From assembly GCA_900708905.1 (NCBI GenBank), contig CAADRB010000026.1, positions 2,298,594 through 2,362,593 on the forward strand: DNA of 64,000 nucleotides, given 5' to 3'. Shown here in pieces: positions 19,261 through 32,065 of the stretch. The notes beneath the pieces are model-generated. The model made no database searches, was not told where the DNA came from, and saw nothing but the letters and a program-made list of their open reading frames with translations. Every line of letters begins with the position of its first letter. Positions within the stretch are counted from its first letter, which is position 1. The translations under genes were made by a program, and so were the position numbers. This DNA comes from Hymenolepis diminuta. Taxonomy: Eukaryota > Platyhelminthes > Cestoda > Cyclophyllidea > Hymenolepididae.

Positions 19261-20939
19261 CACGGTAGCATATTTTACAAATTCAGGTAGCTTTCGTTAC
19301 CGAAAGTTTGTAGATGGAAGAATATTGAATATTTTTCTCCATCTGTCATTTCTCATATTCTATCTACAGTCTCTTGTGACATATATTAGTTGCTAAATTA
19401 TGTTACTTCTTAATTTGAATATGGTGTTACTGTCAAAATTTTCCAAGAATTTATTCTCTCAAGCAATTTTTTGTCATATCATACTCTATGCAAGAAATGA
19501 TTCGAATCTCTCAGATTCGAAAAGCATTTAGAATTTTATCTGATTATGTAATTATATTCAATATGTCGGAAAGAAAAAATAACTTGAGAATTTGTCCGAT
19601 TTTGCTTAAGTATTTCCGAATTGCAGCACTAAAATAGCATGTCATTCCGGCTAAGTTTCCGGAAAAAATTGCCCCCCTATCTGAGATGTGACAATTTTGA
19701 AATTTGTTACTTAGATATTGGTTAAAGGCGTAATAAGTTGGTCAGTAAGAGAATTTATAGCCTTTCATCTCATTATTTTCCTTACAGCAACGCTTAGCAA
19801 CTGTAATGTTGCCCTGAATATACTTTTTAACGCTTAATAAAAAGCCACAACATGATGCTTAACTTTGGAGAATTTGGTATTATTTTTATTTATAAACAAC
19901 AGATAATAAATGTCAAGAGAAAGGCTGACTGAAGAGATGTAGTAATGTGTATACTACTTTGAATAGGCGATTCGCAAGATAATAGTAAAATCTTAAATTG
20001 GTAGGGAAAATGCCGGCTAAGAACTAGATATTACGTTTTTATTCGTCATTTTCTCCAAACCTTCTCGGTTTTGTCAATTTGTTCTATCATACCTTTTTCG
20101 AGTGTCTTTCCTCAGACCTTTATTGTGACCTAATGTGCTCAGTATTTGACTTCAAATTGGGCTTTAATCATTCTAAATGATTTTCTTCGATGAAACTGGT
20201 TTGTGATACCGCAGATATCTAAATGTACAACTGCTCTTGGTCAAATTTACCTTTAAATAAATCTAGCTATCCTTCACCATCCTCCCGCAGCTTCTTGTTC
20301 TTCTCAACAAATACTTAATGTCACTAATCTGCCTTCTCTCTATCTTATTGTGTGATTATTATCCTAAAGACAGAATGGTGATAGTCTAGACAGGCTGAAA
20401 AATTACTTATAAATTTGAAATTACATAAAATTTTCATTTAATTAAAAGGCAACTCGTTTACTACCAATTTAGGCTTAGTTTGTGAACCCAATTTTTTCTT
20501 TACCACTATTTATTTACTTGCCTAATGGACATCACTGTATGGGGTTCCAGACCATTAGGTAATAGTAGTAATGAATTGCTCCAAACATTTGAGTGACGAT
20601 AACACCCAATATTATTTACTCTTTGTCAGATCTGAATTTGAACTTCTGTTATCGGTAGAATTCGAGTTGGATTTCGAAATGTAGAATTGCGAAAATGCAA
20701 AAGAATGCGATTCTTAGCTCTTGAGAAGCGGTATCTAATGCCACTTAATCACCAGTCGAACGAAATGCAACCAAATGTTTTTCAATACGTGAGGTTCTTC
20801 AAAACATGCGGACACAAATCACACCAGGAAATGTGCGAAAATCCTTGTTTTCAGAACCGAAATTTCTAAGCGACATATCCCTTTTCTCTCCTAATCACTC
20901 CTTTATCTCCATCGAGGTGGTGCTTTTGAAACAATACAT

Positions 20940-21735
20940 TTATAAATGAATTCATTAATCAATAAAAGAAAGTGGTTTTAATCTGAAGTGACAAAGAACA
21001 TATGTAGAATAGTTTGTTAGAGTTTGGATAACAACTAACGGCTCTGGGTGACTGGTACTTGACCGGGCGGGCGGTGCTGCTTCCCTCCTTGTACCGAGTT
21101 GGAATTACCAGCAATACACGGAAGTTCTCTGGAGTGTTCTCGATTAGAAGTATGGAACTACTCTGCATCAGATTCCATTTCTGAAGTGATAACTGTCGAC
21201 GACGGATCATCGCTGTCTGTTTGAGGAGGATCCGGCTATGAATTGTATCTCCTTTGTGGTTGTACTCCTTTAGTAGCTCCATTCATTAGCTCTCTGCAGA
21301 GCCGTTTGCTAAATTCTAATTTTGGCTCCTCCATGCATTCTAAAATAGCAAATAGGAGGCAGGTAAATTGTACTTGCTTGTTGGTTATTTTGTAAGCGCG
21401 AAACTGTGTCAGGAGGAATAAGAAAGCCTCTTGGATACTGGGTCTATTAAATCTCGGAAAAGTGAAATGGTTTGCCATTGTAGATCAGAAAATTGCGAGT
21501 TCTTATATAACTAATTTGTTGGAGTTAGGGTAACAATTAATGGCCGACAGCTAACATCATTTCTAGAGCAGAAGACCAACAGTTGTTTTTACCAAATGAG
21601 GATCCGAGCGGGTGAGAGAGATAAGGTACAAGGGCAATGAGAGGGCCACGTGTCCCAGTGGAAATACAAGAATAATTTATATGAGTCACTTGGACAGGGA
21701 CGCGCTTGGAGTATGAGTGCAGATGTACTTTCAAA
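20940..21735 (-). mobile_element. decayed LTR-type retroelement with LTR-like ends, possibly TRIM-like
   Basis: Read on the minus strand there is an LTR-like block (21733-21511) with the same order of motifs as the repeat at 7715-8050. A short leader and a broken gag-like frame (21478-21035) follow. Then a second copy of the LTR end block appears (21043-21009: GCCGTTAGTTGTTATCCAAACTC against GCCATTAATTGTTACCCTAACTCC in the first block), and AATAAA-bearing AT-rich DNA after it. The frame's final stop overlaps the start of the second end block. No protease, reverse transcriptase or integrase lies inside, so it is either an internally deleted copy or a small non-autonomous element. No primer-binding site or target duplication could be fixed. 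Confidence 0.5.
21035..21478 (-). pseudogene. gag-like ORF interrupted by two stop codons
   Basis: From the ATG at 21478 a single frame of 148 codons runs to TAG at 21035-21037, interrupted by TAG at 21236-21238 and 21158-21160. The first 80 residues begin MANHFTFPRFNRPSIQEAF and continue with FLLTQFRAYKIT and an N/Q-K-V-Q-F segment. This resembles the N terminus of CsRn1-type Ty3/gypsy Gag proteins (a short P.F...P..W/F...LE.QF..... pattern), a comparison made from general memory. The later part is Ser/Pro/Gln-rich. No zinc knuckle is seen. It is very probably non-functional. Confidence 0.4.
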
Positions 21736-21739
21736 TGAA

Positions 21740-23130
21740 ACGAGACAGATATAGAAAAAAGGAGAATCAGTAAATTTGTCTAGATATGACGGATAGGAGT
21801 TTGAGTCGTTGGGACAAAGATATCACTGTGGATTCGTGGATGAGAAATTGAATTATTATTATAGTAGATGTGAATAAATAGTAATTTTGGGAATGTATAG
21901 AAGGTCATTCTTCAAATTAATAGCTTGTTAGAATTCTTAGTCTTTGGAAGCATTTCTAATAACATCATTAGAAAACGACTGCAGCAAAATTTTTGTTTAT
22001 ATGCAACCAATTTCTCATGAATCCGCTACGGTGTTTTAAATGTAACTACTGTCAATATGAACAACGGATTTGAAGGTTAATACTTGACACGCTCATCGAA
22101 ATGGCCTCAGTCTCTCTTACCAATAAGCAACTCCCCCTGTATACCTACTCTACCGACTGGCCGCAATCCGTTTCGGCTGTCTGTTAATATTCCAAGTAAA
22201 CAAATTCCTACCCTCACAATACAATTCCATGATTTAATCTACCACAGGAAGCGTGGTCAAAATACAAGTTTACTAAAGAATATTTTTAATTGAAATAATC
22301 TATAATGATAGAAAATTATTTTACCCCTACTTTGGTCTTCACGCAGATGTTGTTGTCCATACAGGTTGGCGAGGTTTTTAAATAGGCCTACGTCAAATAC
22401 ATCAGTAGCTATATGATAGGTGGCTTATACTGCCAACATGATGTATCCATTCTCTCTTTTAATTCAATAACTTTAAGAATATTTTGAGACTTTTGGTTAA
22501 TATTGGGATGAGATCAGCCATACCAAGTTATCGGATAACAGAATAACATCACGGAAAGCCTACCTAATCATACACCCTAATATGTGGATTAAAATAACAC
22601 TTTATGAGGAGACGGCAGACATAAATAAACTAATAAAGAAGCTTACTGAAGACTTTCTTAATTAGAGCGCTTATGATACGCTACGTACCAGGTGACTATA
22701 AGCATTTAGCTTACTGACATGATTCCTGCAAGATGTGGGAGATAAAGGATTCATTAGTCGATAATATGATGCAAGAGACTGGATGAGGAAGAGTGCAAGT
22801 AAAGGAATAAAGATAATAACGCAGAAGAATAGACGAATAACTCCTTAGCATATACACTTACTCTTGTTTATAAACGTTAAAAATAGAACATTTCCGTTAC
22901 ATCTAACAAATGAATATAACCGTCAGCCAGTCATTAATTAGATGTAAAATGCATATAAATCAACAGGCACTATCTGGCTTGGATCACATAACAAGTTTTC
23001 GCATTTTTCAGTGACTGTGCCAGAGTATGTTAAGCATCTGAGGACACCTTACGCACCGTACAAAAACAAAAAATAAAACTATTAACGGTCGAAACTTACA
23101 GTTTCTTTTAACGAAACAAATAATCATAAT
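21740..23130. other. gene-free DNA left of the mariner remnant
   Basis: I see nothing I can support. The sequence is AT-rich. A 110-bp patch near 22340-22450 is less AT-rich and may be repeat-derived. Confidence 0.5.
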
Positions 23131-23136
23131 ATAAAC

Positions 23137-24080
23137 CTAAGTTTTTTCTATATGTCCTCCTTTGGCTTCTATCACCGACTCAATTCGAGTCCGAAAGTGG
23201 CTACAATGTTTCATCAGATGGCCTTTATTGATAACCTCCATTGCTAGGGCTATTGGTTCCATCAGAGAGGAGGATTTGGTGTTATGGGGGTGCTTATTGA
23301 CTTCCTTTCCAACCACCCTATCCCCAAACGCATTAATGCGGAGGATTAAGGTCTAGCAAGTTAGGAGGCAGCCGCAAGAAGTTTGGTTTGACATAATGAT
23401 GAAAATTCTTGACCATCCAATAGAGGGTTATGAGAGTTTTATAGGGCAGATCCGAATCTAGTTGGAAGACATAGGGTTTTCTATTGGCTACGCTGTCTAT
23501 CCAAAGCGGCTTTACGACAATGGTTTGAAGAGTCTCCACATAGGTATTCGCATCTGCATTGAGTCTAAGAACCTTTGGAAAAAAATTGTACCCTTCACTG
23601 CAAATAACACCGAAAACCATCACTGTTGCTGGAAACTTTGTACGCATGCATAACAGTTGGAACTTCAGCGGGGTCCGCCTGCACATACCCACCTATCATT
23701 TCTTCACCTAATCTTTTGATCCTGATGGAAGCTTTATTCATCGAAGAAAAAAACGAGATATTCCTGTTCTCCTGGGTGCTTCAGTTTGTTTGAGAATTAT
23801 TTACACACATTATACGCTCCTCTGAGTTGCTTTTGGTAACATAAACCGATCTCGCCTAAGGACGTATGGACGTATATATCGGAGACCTTGATGAATAACA
23901 TTTCTTATATATTGCTGTTCCTTCAGACACTTGAAGATCTTTGGCAAGATTTCGCGCATTGGCTCCCCACGATTTTCGTCCATCATGCCATGCATTCATC
24001 TCACAAACTCGGGTGTTCTGAGTGAGTCAGCAGAGCGTTGACAATGTCGTTTTTTCTTGCTCGTGGCTCCTTTCCAACAT
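23137..24080 (-). pseudogene. frameshifted mariner-family transposase remnant
   Basis: Pieces in several frames follow the order of a mariner transposase. From an ATG at 24080 come an N-terminal piece containing ARKNDIVNALLTHSE (about 24060-24020), a DNA-binding piece ENRGEPMREI...IRNVIHQGLRY...VLRRDRFMLPK (23990-23815) and a catalytic piece (23692-23333). The catalytic piece has PATVMVFGVICSEG, LRLNADANTYVETLQT, WIDSVANRKPYVFQLDS (second Asp) and a degraded PPNLLDLNP (third Asp). A C-terminal piece with EVNKHPHNTKSS and RTRIESVIEAKGGHIE ends at TAG 23137-23139. The span of about 940 bp approaches a full mariner gene (about 345 codons), but at least three frameshifts and internal stops break it. 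Terminal inverted repeats could not be matched. Confidence 0.85.
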
Positions 24081-27000
24081 TGTAAACGAAAAATGTGGCT
24101 ATTGCTAGAAATCTTGCGATCCCTAAATTGCTGTGCTTCGCCTTTATAAACACTATTGCAGTGTGACTTTACATTTCATTGGTTATAGTAGTATCTGTCT
24201 TCTAATATAAAATGTGAATTAATTATCGGATTGGTTTAAACTGCAAAAGTACAAGTGCTCTCAGATACCTTAAGCACTTTATATTTACTAGTCTCAACTA
24301 CCTTCCATTAGCCATAAGGGGAGATACATGACTCGAAATGATATGACCAGCTACTCAATTTCATAAATTTGGTCAATGAGCTCTGAATTTGGCCGACAAG
24401 AACTCAACCAGAATCTTATGAGTCAAACTTGAAATATGAATCATAGACATAGGACATGAGAGCGTGAATTTTAACTAATAATCGAAGCATCAATAAAGCA
24501 ATGAATCCCAAATTCACTGAAGTGATGCAAGATTCTTTTGATGTCCTGATTTACTCCATACTTTTGTTAACTTCCTGGTTATCTTGAACTTTTATTTCAT
24601 AATTTAATTTTCCCTATACTTTATCATGATAAGAGTTACTGACATTTTTGTTTCCCACGGGCAAGAATAAAATGCAATCGTTATAAACTAATAAGCCTCT
24701 AGATCCTAGAACTCAATAATAACACGGGATTAACGTAATGGTAGGCTTTACTCCGAAAATCGGCGAGGCAGAGATCCTCCAATTTAGCCCATTTTAACAA
24801 ATTTACAAATCTTATGAATAATCAACAATCAAATGTTGTTGTAAACTCTCTCAGGTAAAAGATTATTCATTTTTATCCGACGGAGATTATCCATTAAAAT
24901 AAAATATATAATTATTTGTCTAGTCCCATTTTTCAGTCTATAGTAATGTTCCAAAATAAATAGGATGATGTCTGTTATTTAATCAAGAGATTAAAGAAAA
25001 GTTATAATTGGCACTTAGATAGAAATGCTCAAGCAAATCTGAGGTTTATTTGTTGTCAATCAACTAACTGATAATGGTGATTTTGTAGTCTAATAGGCCC
25101 AAAATTCGGAGTTAGCATAAATTGCGACAAATGAAAGTTTACCGAACTGTATATTGTGGTTAAAATTGGGCATCCAAATAATCTTTTGAGAAAATAATTG
25201 TTTTGACTTGAAACGCAGCCGCTACTGAAATTAGTACCAATAGCCTAAAGTGCTAATTGATCTCTAGTGCATCAGATTAAACTTTTATTAAATTGCCACC
25301 CTGGACTCTTATCAACCTTCATATAATTGTTGTTAATTAGTAAATATTTAAAAATTATAAAATTAGTTATCATTATTTGTTAACCTTTTGTGGCTAAGTG
25401 GTGGAAAATATATCATGTGGTATGAAATAATAATTGCTGGAAGAAAATAAACTTTTCGCTATCACCATACTATTTGTACTCAACTCCCTACAAATTGTTA
25501 CCTTCCAATTTACACTAAAGTGCTATATTAATCGTTTAATGTTAATACTTTTTCTATTATACACCACTGAATAACAGATAAATATAATGAAGCTGTGTTT
25601 CTAATGGCATAATGATGTTAGGCACGGTGTAATCTAGGATGTTCACTGAAGTACACTATAACAATAATTATTCGAACGCAGAAGAAGATGATAAAATGCA
25701 TGAAAATCAGACTAAGGTCCCTTTTCTTTATAAAAACGAAAAAGATTTACATAGTTCCTCTATGACACGTATGGAATTCTTTGTTACTTGGTTAGCTAAT
25801 AGTGCAGAATTGGGGAAATTTGTACGCATAATAACAAAGTCTTGAATTTTTCTCCAGGTTTTAAATTGTCCCACTTTATTGAATCCATATTGCAGCCAAA
25901 CTTTTACATAATTTTTATTGTAATTGAATTTCTTTAATCTGGGTGGTCAATGGCACTATCGTTCATTATGATTTTCCCATGGTATTCATTCATCCCCATT
26001 ATACAAACTTTAACTTCATTATCATTATATCTCTCCTGGTGATACCAATTAGGACTTTTCGATTCCTTACGAGATTCATTCCAAGGGGTGCTGAGTAACT
26101 AGCTATAGTAACCAGAAATCTGTGTTTTCCATATCAAATGCTTCTTTTTGAGTAAATAGGACAGAAAGAGGGGTTCGATTAAAAGGCCTTACAAGTAATG
26201 TGATAAAGCAATGAGATGCAGCCCTGTATCGAAGTTATTATTCAGTCAAGGCGCGACTACGTTGAAAATGATAATTGAAATTGGATGTCTAGGTGAAGGG
26301 AGTTAAACTTTCAGAAAGTGTCATACGTATTTCTAGAACATTAGATAAATAGTATTTATGTAATCGTAGATGGACGAACATTTCTGTGAACCTGTTTGAC
26401 TGATTCCTGATTAAATTTCAAAACAATTATAATAAGACAGCAATTTTCCTTCAAATTCTCATACTTGTGGCAGGTTATTTAAGTGAATGAGAGGCGGGGT
26501 TCGTTTACCTCAAAAACTTCGGACTCGTATGTCAGATAAATATTTATCAGATCCATGCGTGGTCACCGGGTCAGATTATATCTAAATGGACATGGACCGA
26601 ATATGGACCCCCATAGCCAACAAAATTCATTTGTGGGGGCCGGGGTTCTAATGTCCAAACTATGTGACTTCCACTATGTGGTTAAACTATAACGGAACAA
26701 GAAACATGGCCATTAAGGTCCATTTCCCGAAATCGTGCGTGTATGTATTTGTGTTTATATTCGAACTTCTAATGGATGTTAGGGGAAAAATTTCAACAAG
26801 AATTTCACAAGGGTGTAAATTATTCTAACGAAGTTTTCAAACGGACATCTCTTTTGTCATCATAGATGAAATTTCAAACTATGACTGATAAGTAAACTTG
26901 GAATTTGCACAACTTCCCGATTATTCCACATGAGCTTAGATGCATAGGGAAAAATCTGAACCTCCAGGCAATTTTTGGTTCGATCTGTTTTGAAAAGCTT

Positions 27001-30000
27001 TGTAACCAAATCCTTTCCTTGTTCTTCCTGACTTATCTGCTGTTCAGATTGTCGCTGCACGCGAATAGTGCTTTCTACTGCTAACTGGGATTTCGACAGT
27101 AATAACCTGCCAACTGTGAGTCCCAGAGTCACGAAAATTTCGAAACTGGTAGAGTAACTAATTACATCTTTTGGGTAGAATTAAGAAAGGAGTTTATTAG
27201 TGAAAAAATGATAAACAGAAAGAGGGATCAACCATTATTCTCATGTGTTGGGGAGAAAGAAATGCGGACAGTGAGAAAATATTGTTATTCTGATGATCCA
27301 TTCGTGTATTTTAGTATTAAATCCACAAAATTTATTAATGCATTATCACCATGGATCAAATTTTCTCGTCTTTCATGTCTTAGCCATTTAATCATTATTT
27401 TAAAGTAATTAAATACAAGTTATAACTTTCAAATTTTAATAGTAATTGAAGGTATTAATCACAGTTGTAATTCCAAACTACTTGACATACCTTTAGCCTC
27501 ATTAAAACCGTTTAAAATTAAACTTGCGCATTCGCTCTTATTTTAGGCGAACGATTGAGAATTGTACTTTTTACGGCGATATTTAGCTCTGCTCAAACTT
27601 CCTCCCCAATTTCGTCATCAAACTACTAGATCCTCTCTTGATTGATGCTAATGATTAAGCACAATCAATTATTGATAGGGGAAATTAAATTTGGATATAG
27701 CTGAATTTATCTCTCAGCGTCATGAGGAAAGAGAAATGTGACTTAGGTCAATGAATCAGTCGATGTTCTAAGTTCGCCAAAATTTCATACAATAATTACG
27801 TTCGTTAATGAATTCTCCCATTAAATTATGTTTTTTACATTCTCTTTCCAGTGAAAGTAGAGCTTTTCTTTCTCGAATTTCATTTTTTGAGGGGTAATTA
27901 AAATAGTTGTCAGCGAATCTATTGCTCCTGGGTACTACTAATACTGGTAAATAAATACCTCCCTTGCACGCTCATACGTAACTAATGTTTTTTGTCAATC
28001 CAGATTTCATCCCGCCCTGTTAAAAATAATTAGTGACTTAAACTCGATTAAGGGATTAATAATCAAAGAAATAATTACGAAATACTTGAATAACTGCTGA
28101 CTTAATTATAATATCACAGGGTTGCTATATTGTTAGTCTCTACCCTACTCATGAGCATTATTTAATGGAATATCTCATCAAACCTTTAATAGTGATGGCT
28201 GAAAAGGAGACAAAAAAGTGGACTTAGCCAAACATTATGACTAAAAATACACTTCAGCATTAACCACAGAGAGTTTGAATCATGAAAATTGAGCAGAGTC
28301 AGAGAGAATAATGAGAAAGCAAATAATCATTAACGTAAATGAGGGACAAGTTAGGAAGACAAGGGAACACAGTATTTAAAAAGAACCTTTCATTATTATA
28401 TTACAGTTACACAGATGGACTTTGTGGGCTAGAGCGTTCCAGAACCAATTAACCGATCATAAATTTCATCATGCCTTCTCCTAATTCTAAAGTGATCTGT
28501 ATTTAAGGCCTAAAAACAGATTTTACTATTATTCCCATAAAAATTAAACATGAGCTTCTGACTTTAGTTCACAAAATTTAACTGTAACCTCGTCCATACG
28601 AACTCTCTTATTGAACATCTTAAGCACCTTGCTAAAGGCATTTGTTTGCATAGACCTTTTTTCGGACACACCTTAACCTCCGCTTGTCTATCCATAAACC
28701 CTCTTGATAGGGAATAGATTACTACCCTCCTTTATTACCAAACACGGACAAATTCTTGATGAAGGTTTGGACGAAAATGGATTTACAGCAGCACTAACCT
28801 CCAACAATAAACCTACTTTAAGAGAAAAGGCTGAAGTAAAACACTACAAGAGATCAAAATGAAGAAAGTGAATCAAATAAATCGTATATGACTAAATAAA
28901 TAAACGAGCTTATATGAGGTCCAGCCAAATCGTCTTAACAGTGTCGTATAAGCAAGCAGTTTTAACAAAATTTTTACTAAACTTTTGAACAGCAGTCTGG
29001 AGCGAGATCATCAGTTTGATTAAAATTTAAAGTCAATGGGTGAGTACTACTGACTAAAAAAACGTACTAATAATAATCATAAATACCTGGAAAAAATTCT
29101 TAATTCCTGTCTCAAGTTCAAAATGACGTATCTAGGTGAAATGCCAACCGAAATGTGAACTGAAAAACCGACCGTCCGTAAATGCATGAACTAGATATTT
29201 GATAATCTTAGAGCTATTGAACTTAAGTTTATACATTTATCTACTAAAAATTAACTTATAATATTTATTAGAATATGATAAAACAACAGTTATGCACGAT
29301 TTTATTTGAATATTAATTACGCCTAAGTATAATTTTATATCAATTCTGCCTCTGAGTCTCCCCTGAGTAAACTTCAATCGGATAAATTTTCTCTTATGGA
29401 TTTAAGTAGCATATATGTTCAAATAAACTTATAAATATGTAACCTTGATAAAAGCGTAAATAACAAAGTTCGATCAGTAGATAGCACCCAGGTTGTAACC
29501 TATAACACTTTGGGGTACGCCTTCGATAAAGAACACACCTAATCAATGCCGGTTAGTTAAAGATTCACTATTAAAAAGTACATTAAACTAGAAATCCCTC
29601 CAGGCACTATTGTATTTAAAAAAGAAACTCAGTCAATTAAATTTCCATATATAAAATGTCGTCATTAATATTTCTTAAATTAAATGAATTTTGTCTAATT
29701 AATAGCATTGTCGTTTCTTAATGCAACAACTTGATAGGATTTTCAGAGAGATTGCTCCACTACAATCGAGTTATTAGTCTTTTAAACTTATATCGAAGGA
29801 GTGTAAAATGATTTTGTGATACAAAGCTACGTGTCCACCTAAATTCTACTTATATAATTGAAAGAAATGAGGCACGGTTTTTAATAAAAAAGCACTTCCT
29901 AAATCCAAAATAGGAAAAGAATTATTGATTAATTTAGTTTTGAACAGTAGTATAGCGTTGGAAAACTTCATTTCTAGGGTCAAGGATTGAAGGAATAGGA

Positions 30001-32030
30001 ATCAGAAAATTTTTTGCAGAAGTAACAAACTCCCATAGCAGAATTCGAAAATGTTTGATTTCTTTTCCTATAGTTTACCTAAGGCTATTTATCAATTTAA
30101 GGACGTTTCTATCTCCTTCAGTTTGTTCTGCGTATGATTCACTCGTCAGCCCATAAGCTACACATTTTTATTTATTTTCCAATGACAAAGCAAAAAGTTC
30201 TACTACCCTTAATGGTGAACAAATATCCAAACAGATAAGAAGTACACGTTGGCTTAGTTAAAAGAGGAAGTAGAGACAGGGAACCCCAACGCATCTTGCT
30301 TTCTTAAGTTTTACTCTGTTAGCCCCCATTTAAACTCGGTATTTTCTTCCAATACAAACATCAGCCCTCAGTCTGTCTCTTTATCTTCGGGTGGATTAGT
30401 TCGCAAGGCTGGGAAGGGCAATATCTTCGAAGGTTTCAACTTTCTTACTTTGATTATTTTCAATGCTCGAGCCTCTCTTCCAAAGTTACTTAGAAAGACA
30501 CGGAATCAATTATCAGAGTACTACATCAACACGATCACACAGAGGAAAAACCCAAATTGGCCAATGAATTTGACAGAAGAAAATTCAAAAGTAGCTCTAA
30601 AAGTCAGGGCTTCAAAGTTCATCATTATTGCATGTTCAAAATAAAGAATGACAATAGAACTTTTCAAAATTTTGGAAAAATTTTGCAAAACGATATAAGA
30701 TTATTAAATATTGGACTTCACTTAAAAAAACCAAATGGCTAATTAATTAATGAATCACTGAAATTTATACGAAGCTGACTCACCTTGGTAGGAGATAAAC
30801 CGTTAGGGACGGTCGCCCAATTAGGTCACCCTTTGCCGTATCGACTGTCTCTCGACTTGCAAGCCATTTATCCATTTTCCCACGTTATTTTCCCCGAACT
30901 TTGAGCTTCACTCTTCAATGTAGTCACCGTTTTGCCTTATTTGCCTCAAATTACCCAATCACCGCCTCTGTCTGCTTATCTTGGAGTAGTATGGCTTGTA
31001 AAACTAGAAAGGAAGTTTTCTTTGGCAAGGTCCAGTATTGACAAAGGATGAGAAATGCTTTAATATCGCAGCAGCATGGGAAAGTCTGAATAAGCTCTTT
31101 GCTTAACTCCAGTGGATCGAGAGTTGTAGGTGCATCATAACTGAATGTTTGAGAAAAGAATATGTAAAATAGAATGAAGTGCATGAAATGCTAAATACTT
31201 AAAAATACTTTAGCAAACTTAGCAAATAAAGAGCAATTAAATTTCGACAGAAGATGTAATCATTAGTTAGGAAGTCTATAAGCTAGATGTTCTACCTAAA
31301 CCAGTGTGAGTCGCAATTAAATCGATTTGCATAACCAGACATCCCATGAAATATTGGGAACAGAAACATCCAATGAAAACCTATGGCTCATACGGAGCAA
31401 GATAAGAACAATCTTCTAATTCGATTGCTTTTTAACAAATGAGTTATCTCTAGGCCTGAAGACTGGTTATTGATTTCTCCACGTTCCTTCGCCTGCAGTT
31501 TGCGGTTTACTCATCTACGAAGCTGTATTTTTGGCATACCAGTCTCAATTACTAGTCTTAAAATGCAAGTATCTGGCCGCCGTCTATGCCACAGTTGGGA
31601 AGACCAATAGTTGAGCAAGTTTTCTTTGTCCTACATGGGCAGCTTCTTAGAGCCTTTCCTACAATAAGCAAATCATTTATCGAGGGACAATATTTCGACA
31701 CGACTGTGTCATGGTGTAATTTTTAGGAAATCCAGCAAGTTATTGATTTCAGGTTCGTCACTATTGCATGTTAAAAAGGAAGAATATCTAAATATGATAA
31801 AATTTTACATTCAGGCACGATATATAGACACGTGCTAAATAACAAGTTTATTCATAAGCAAAGGGAAGTTTAATCTGTGGTTAAGAAGTCTAAAAATCAA
31901 ATCGCTCTCCAATGTAAGTAGAGGAAATTTCAGAGGTAGTTATCATGATTTATCGATTTCTACTTAGCTACGCTTTATCTGAGTAGGAGAATTGAGGCAA
32001 CTACAGCAAACAATGGGCAAATCGAAAAAG

Positions 32031-32065
32031 ATAGCCGTTCCATTAGACCACCGGCTGCGACGCAC
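32031..32065 (-). repeat. tRNA-like fragment
   Basis: The minus strand reads GCCGGTGGTCTAATGG, close to the 5' half of arginine/glutamate-type tRNAs (A-box GTGGYCTAATGG). The anticodon arm is not recognisable, and only a weak TTCGATTTGCC follows. It is a pseudo-tRNA or SINE head, not a working tRNA gene. Confidence 0.3.

Larger units (their letters stand above)
17734..20940. other. gene-free, repeat-bearing DNA
   Basis: No supported gene. It holds two family-B repeat copies in opposite orientation (about 18125-18330 diverged; 18920-19260 near-complete). The stretches 17760-18120, 18340-18900 and 19260-20940 are AT-rich with nothing recognised; the 60-codon frame at 20687 is unsupported. Confidence 0.55.

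Noticed and set aside
26860..27132. 90-codon minus-strand frame
   Set aside because: No recognisable domain and no start context; possibly an old element fragment, but nothing specific supports that.
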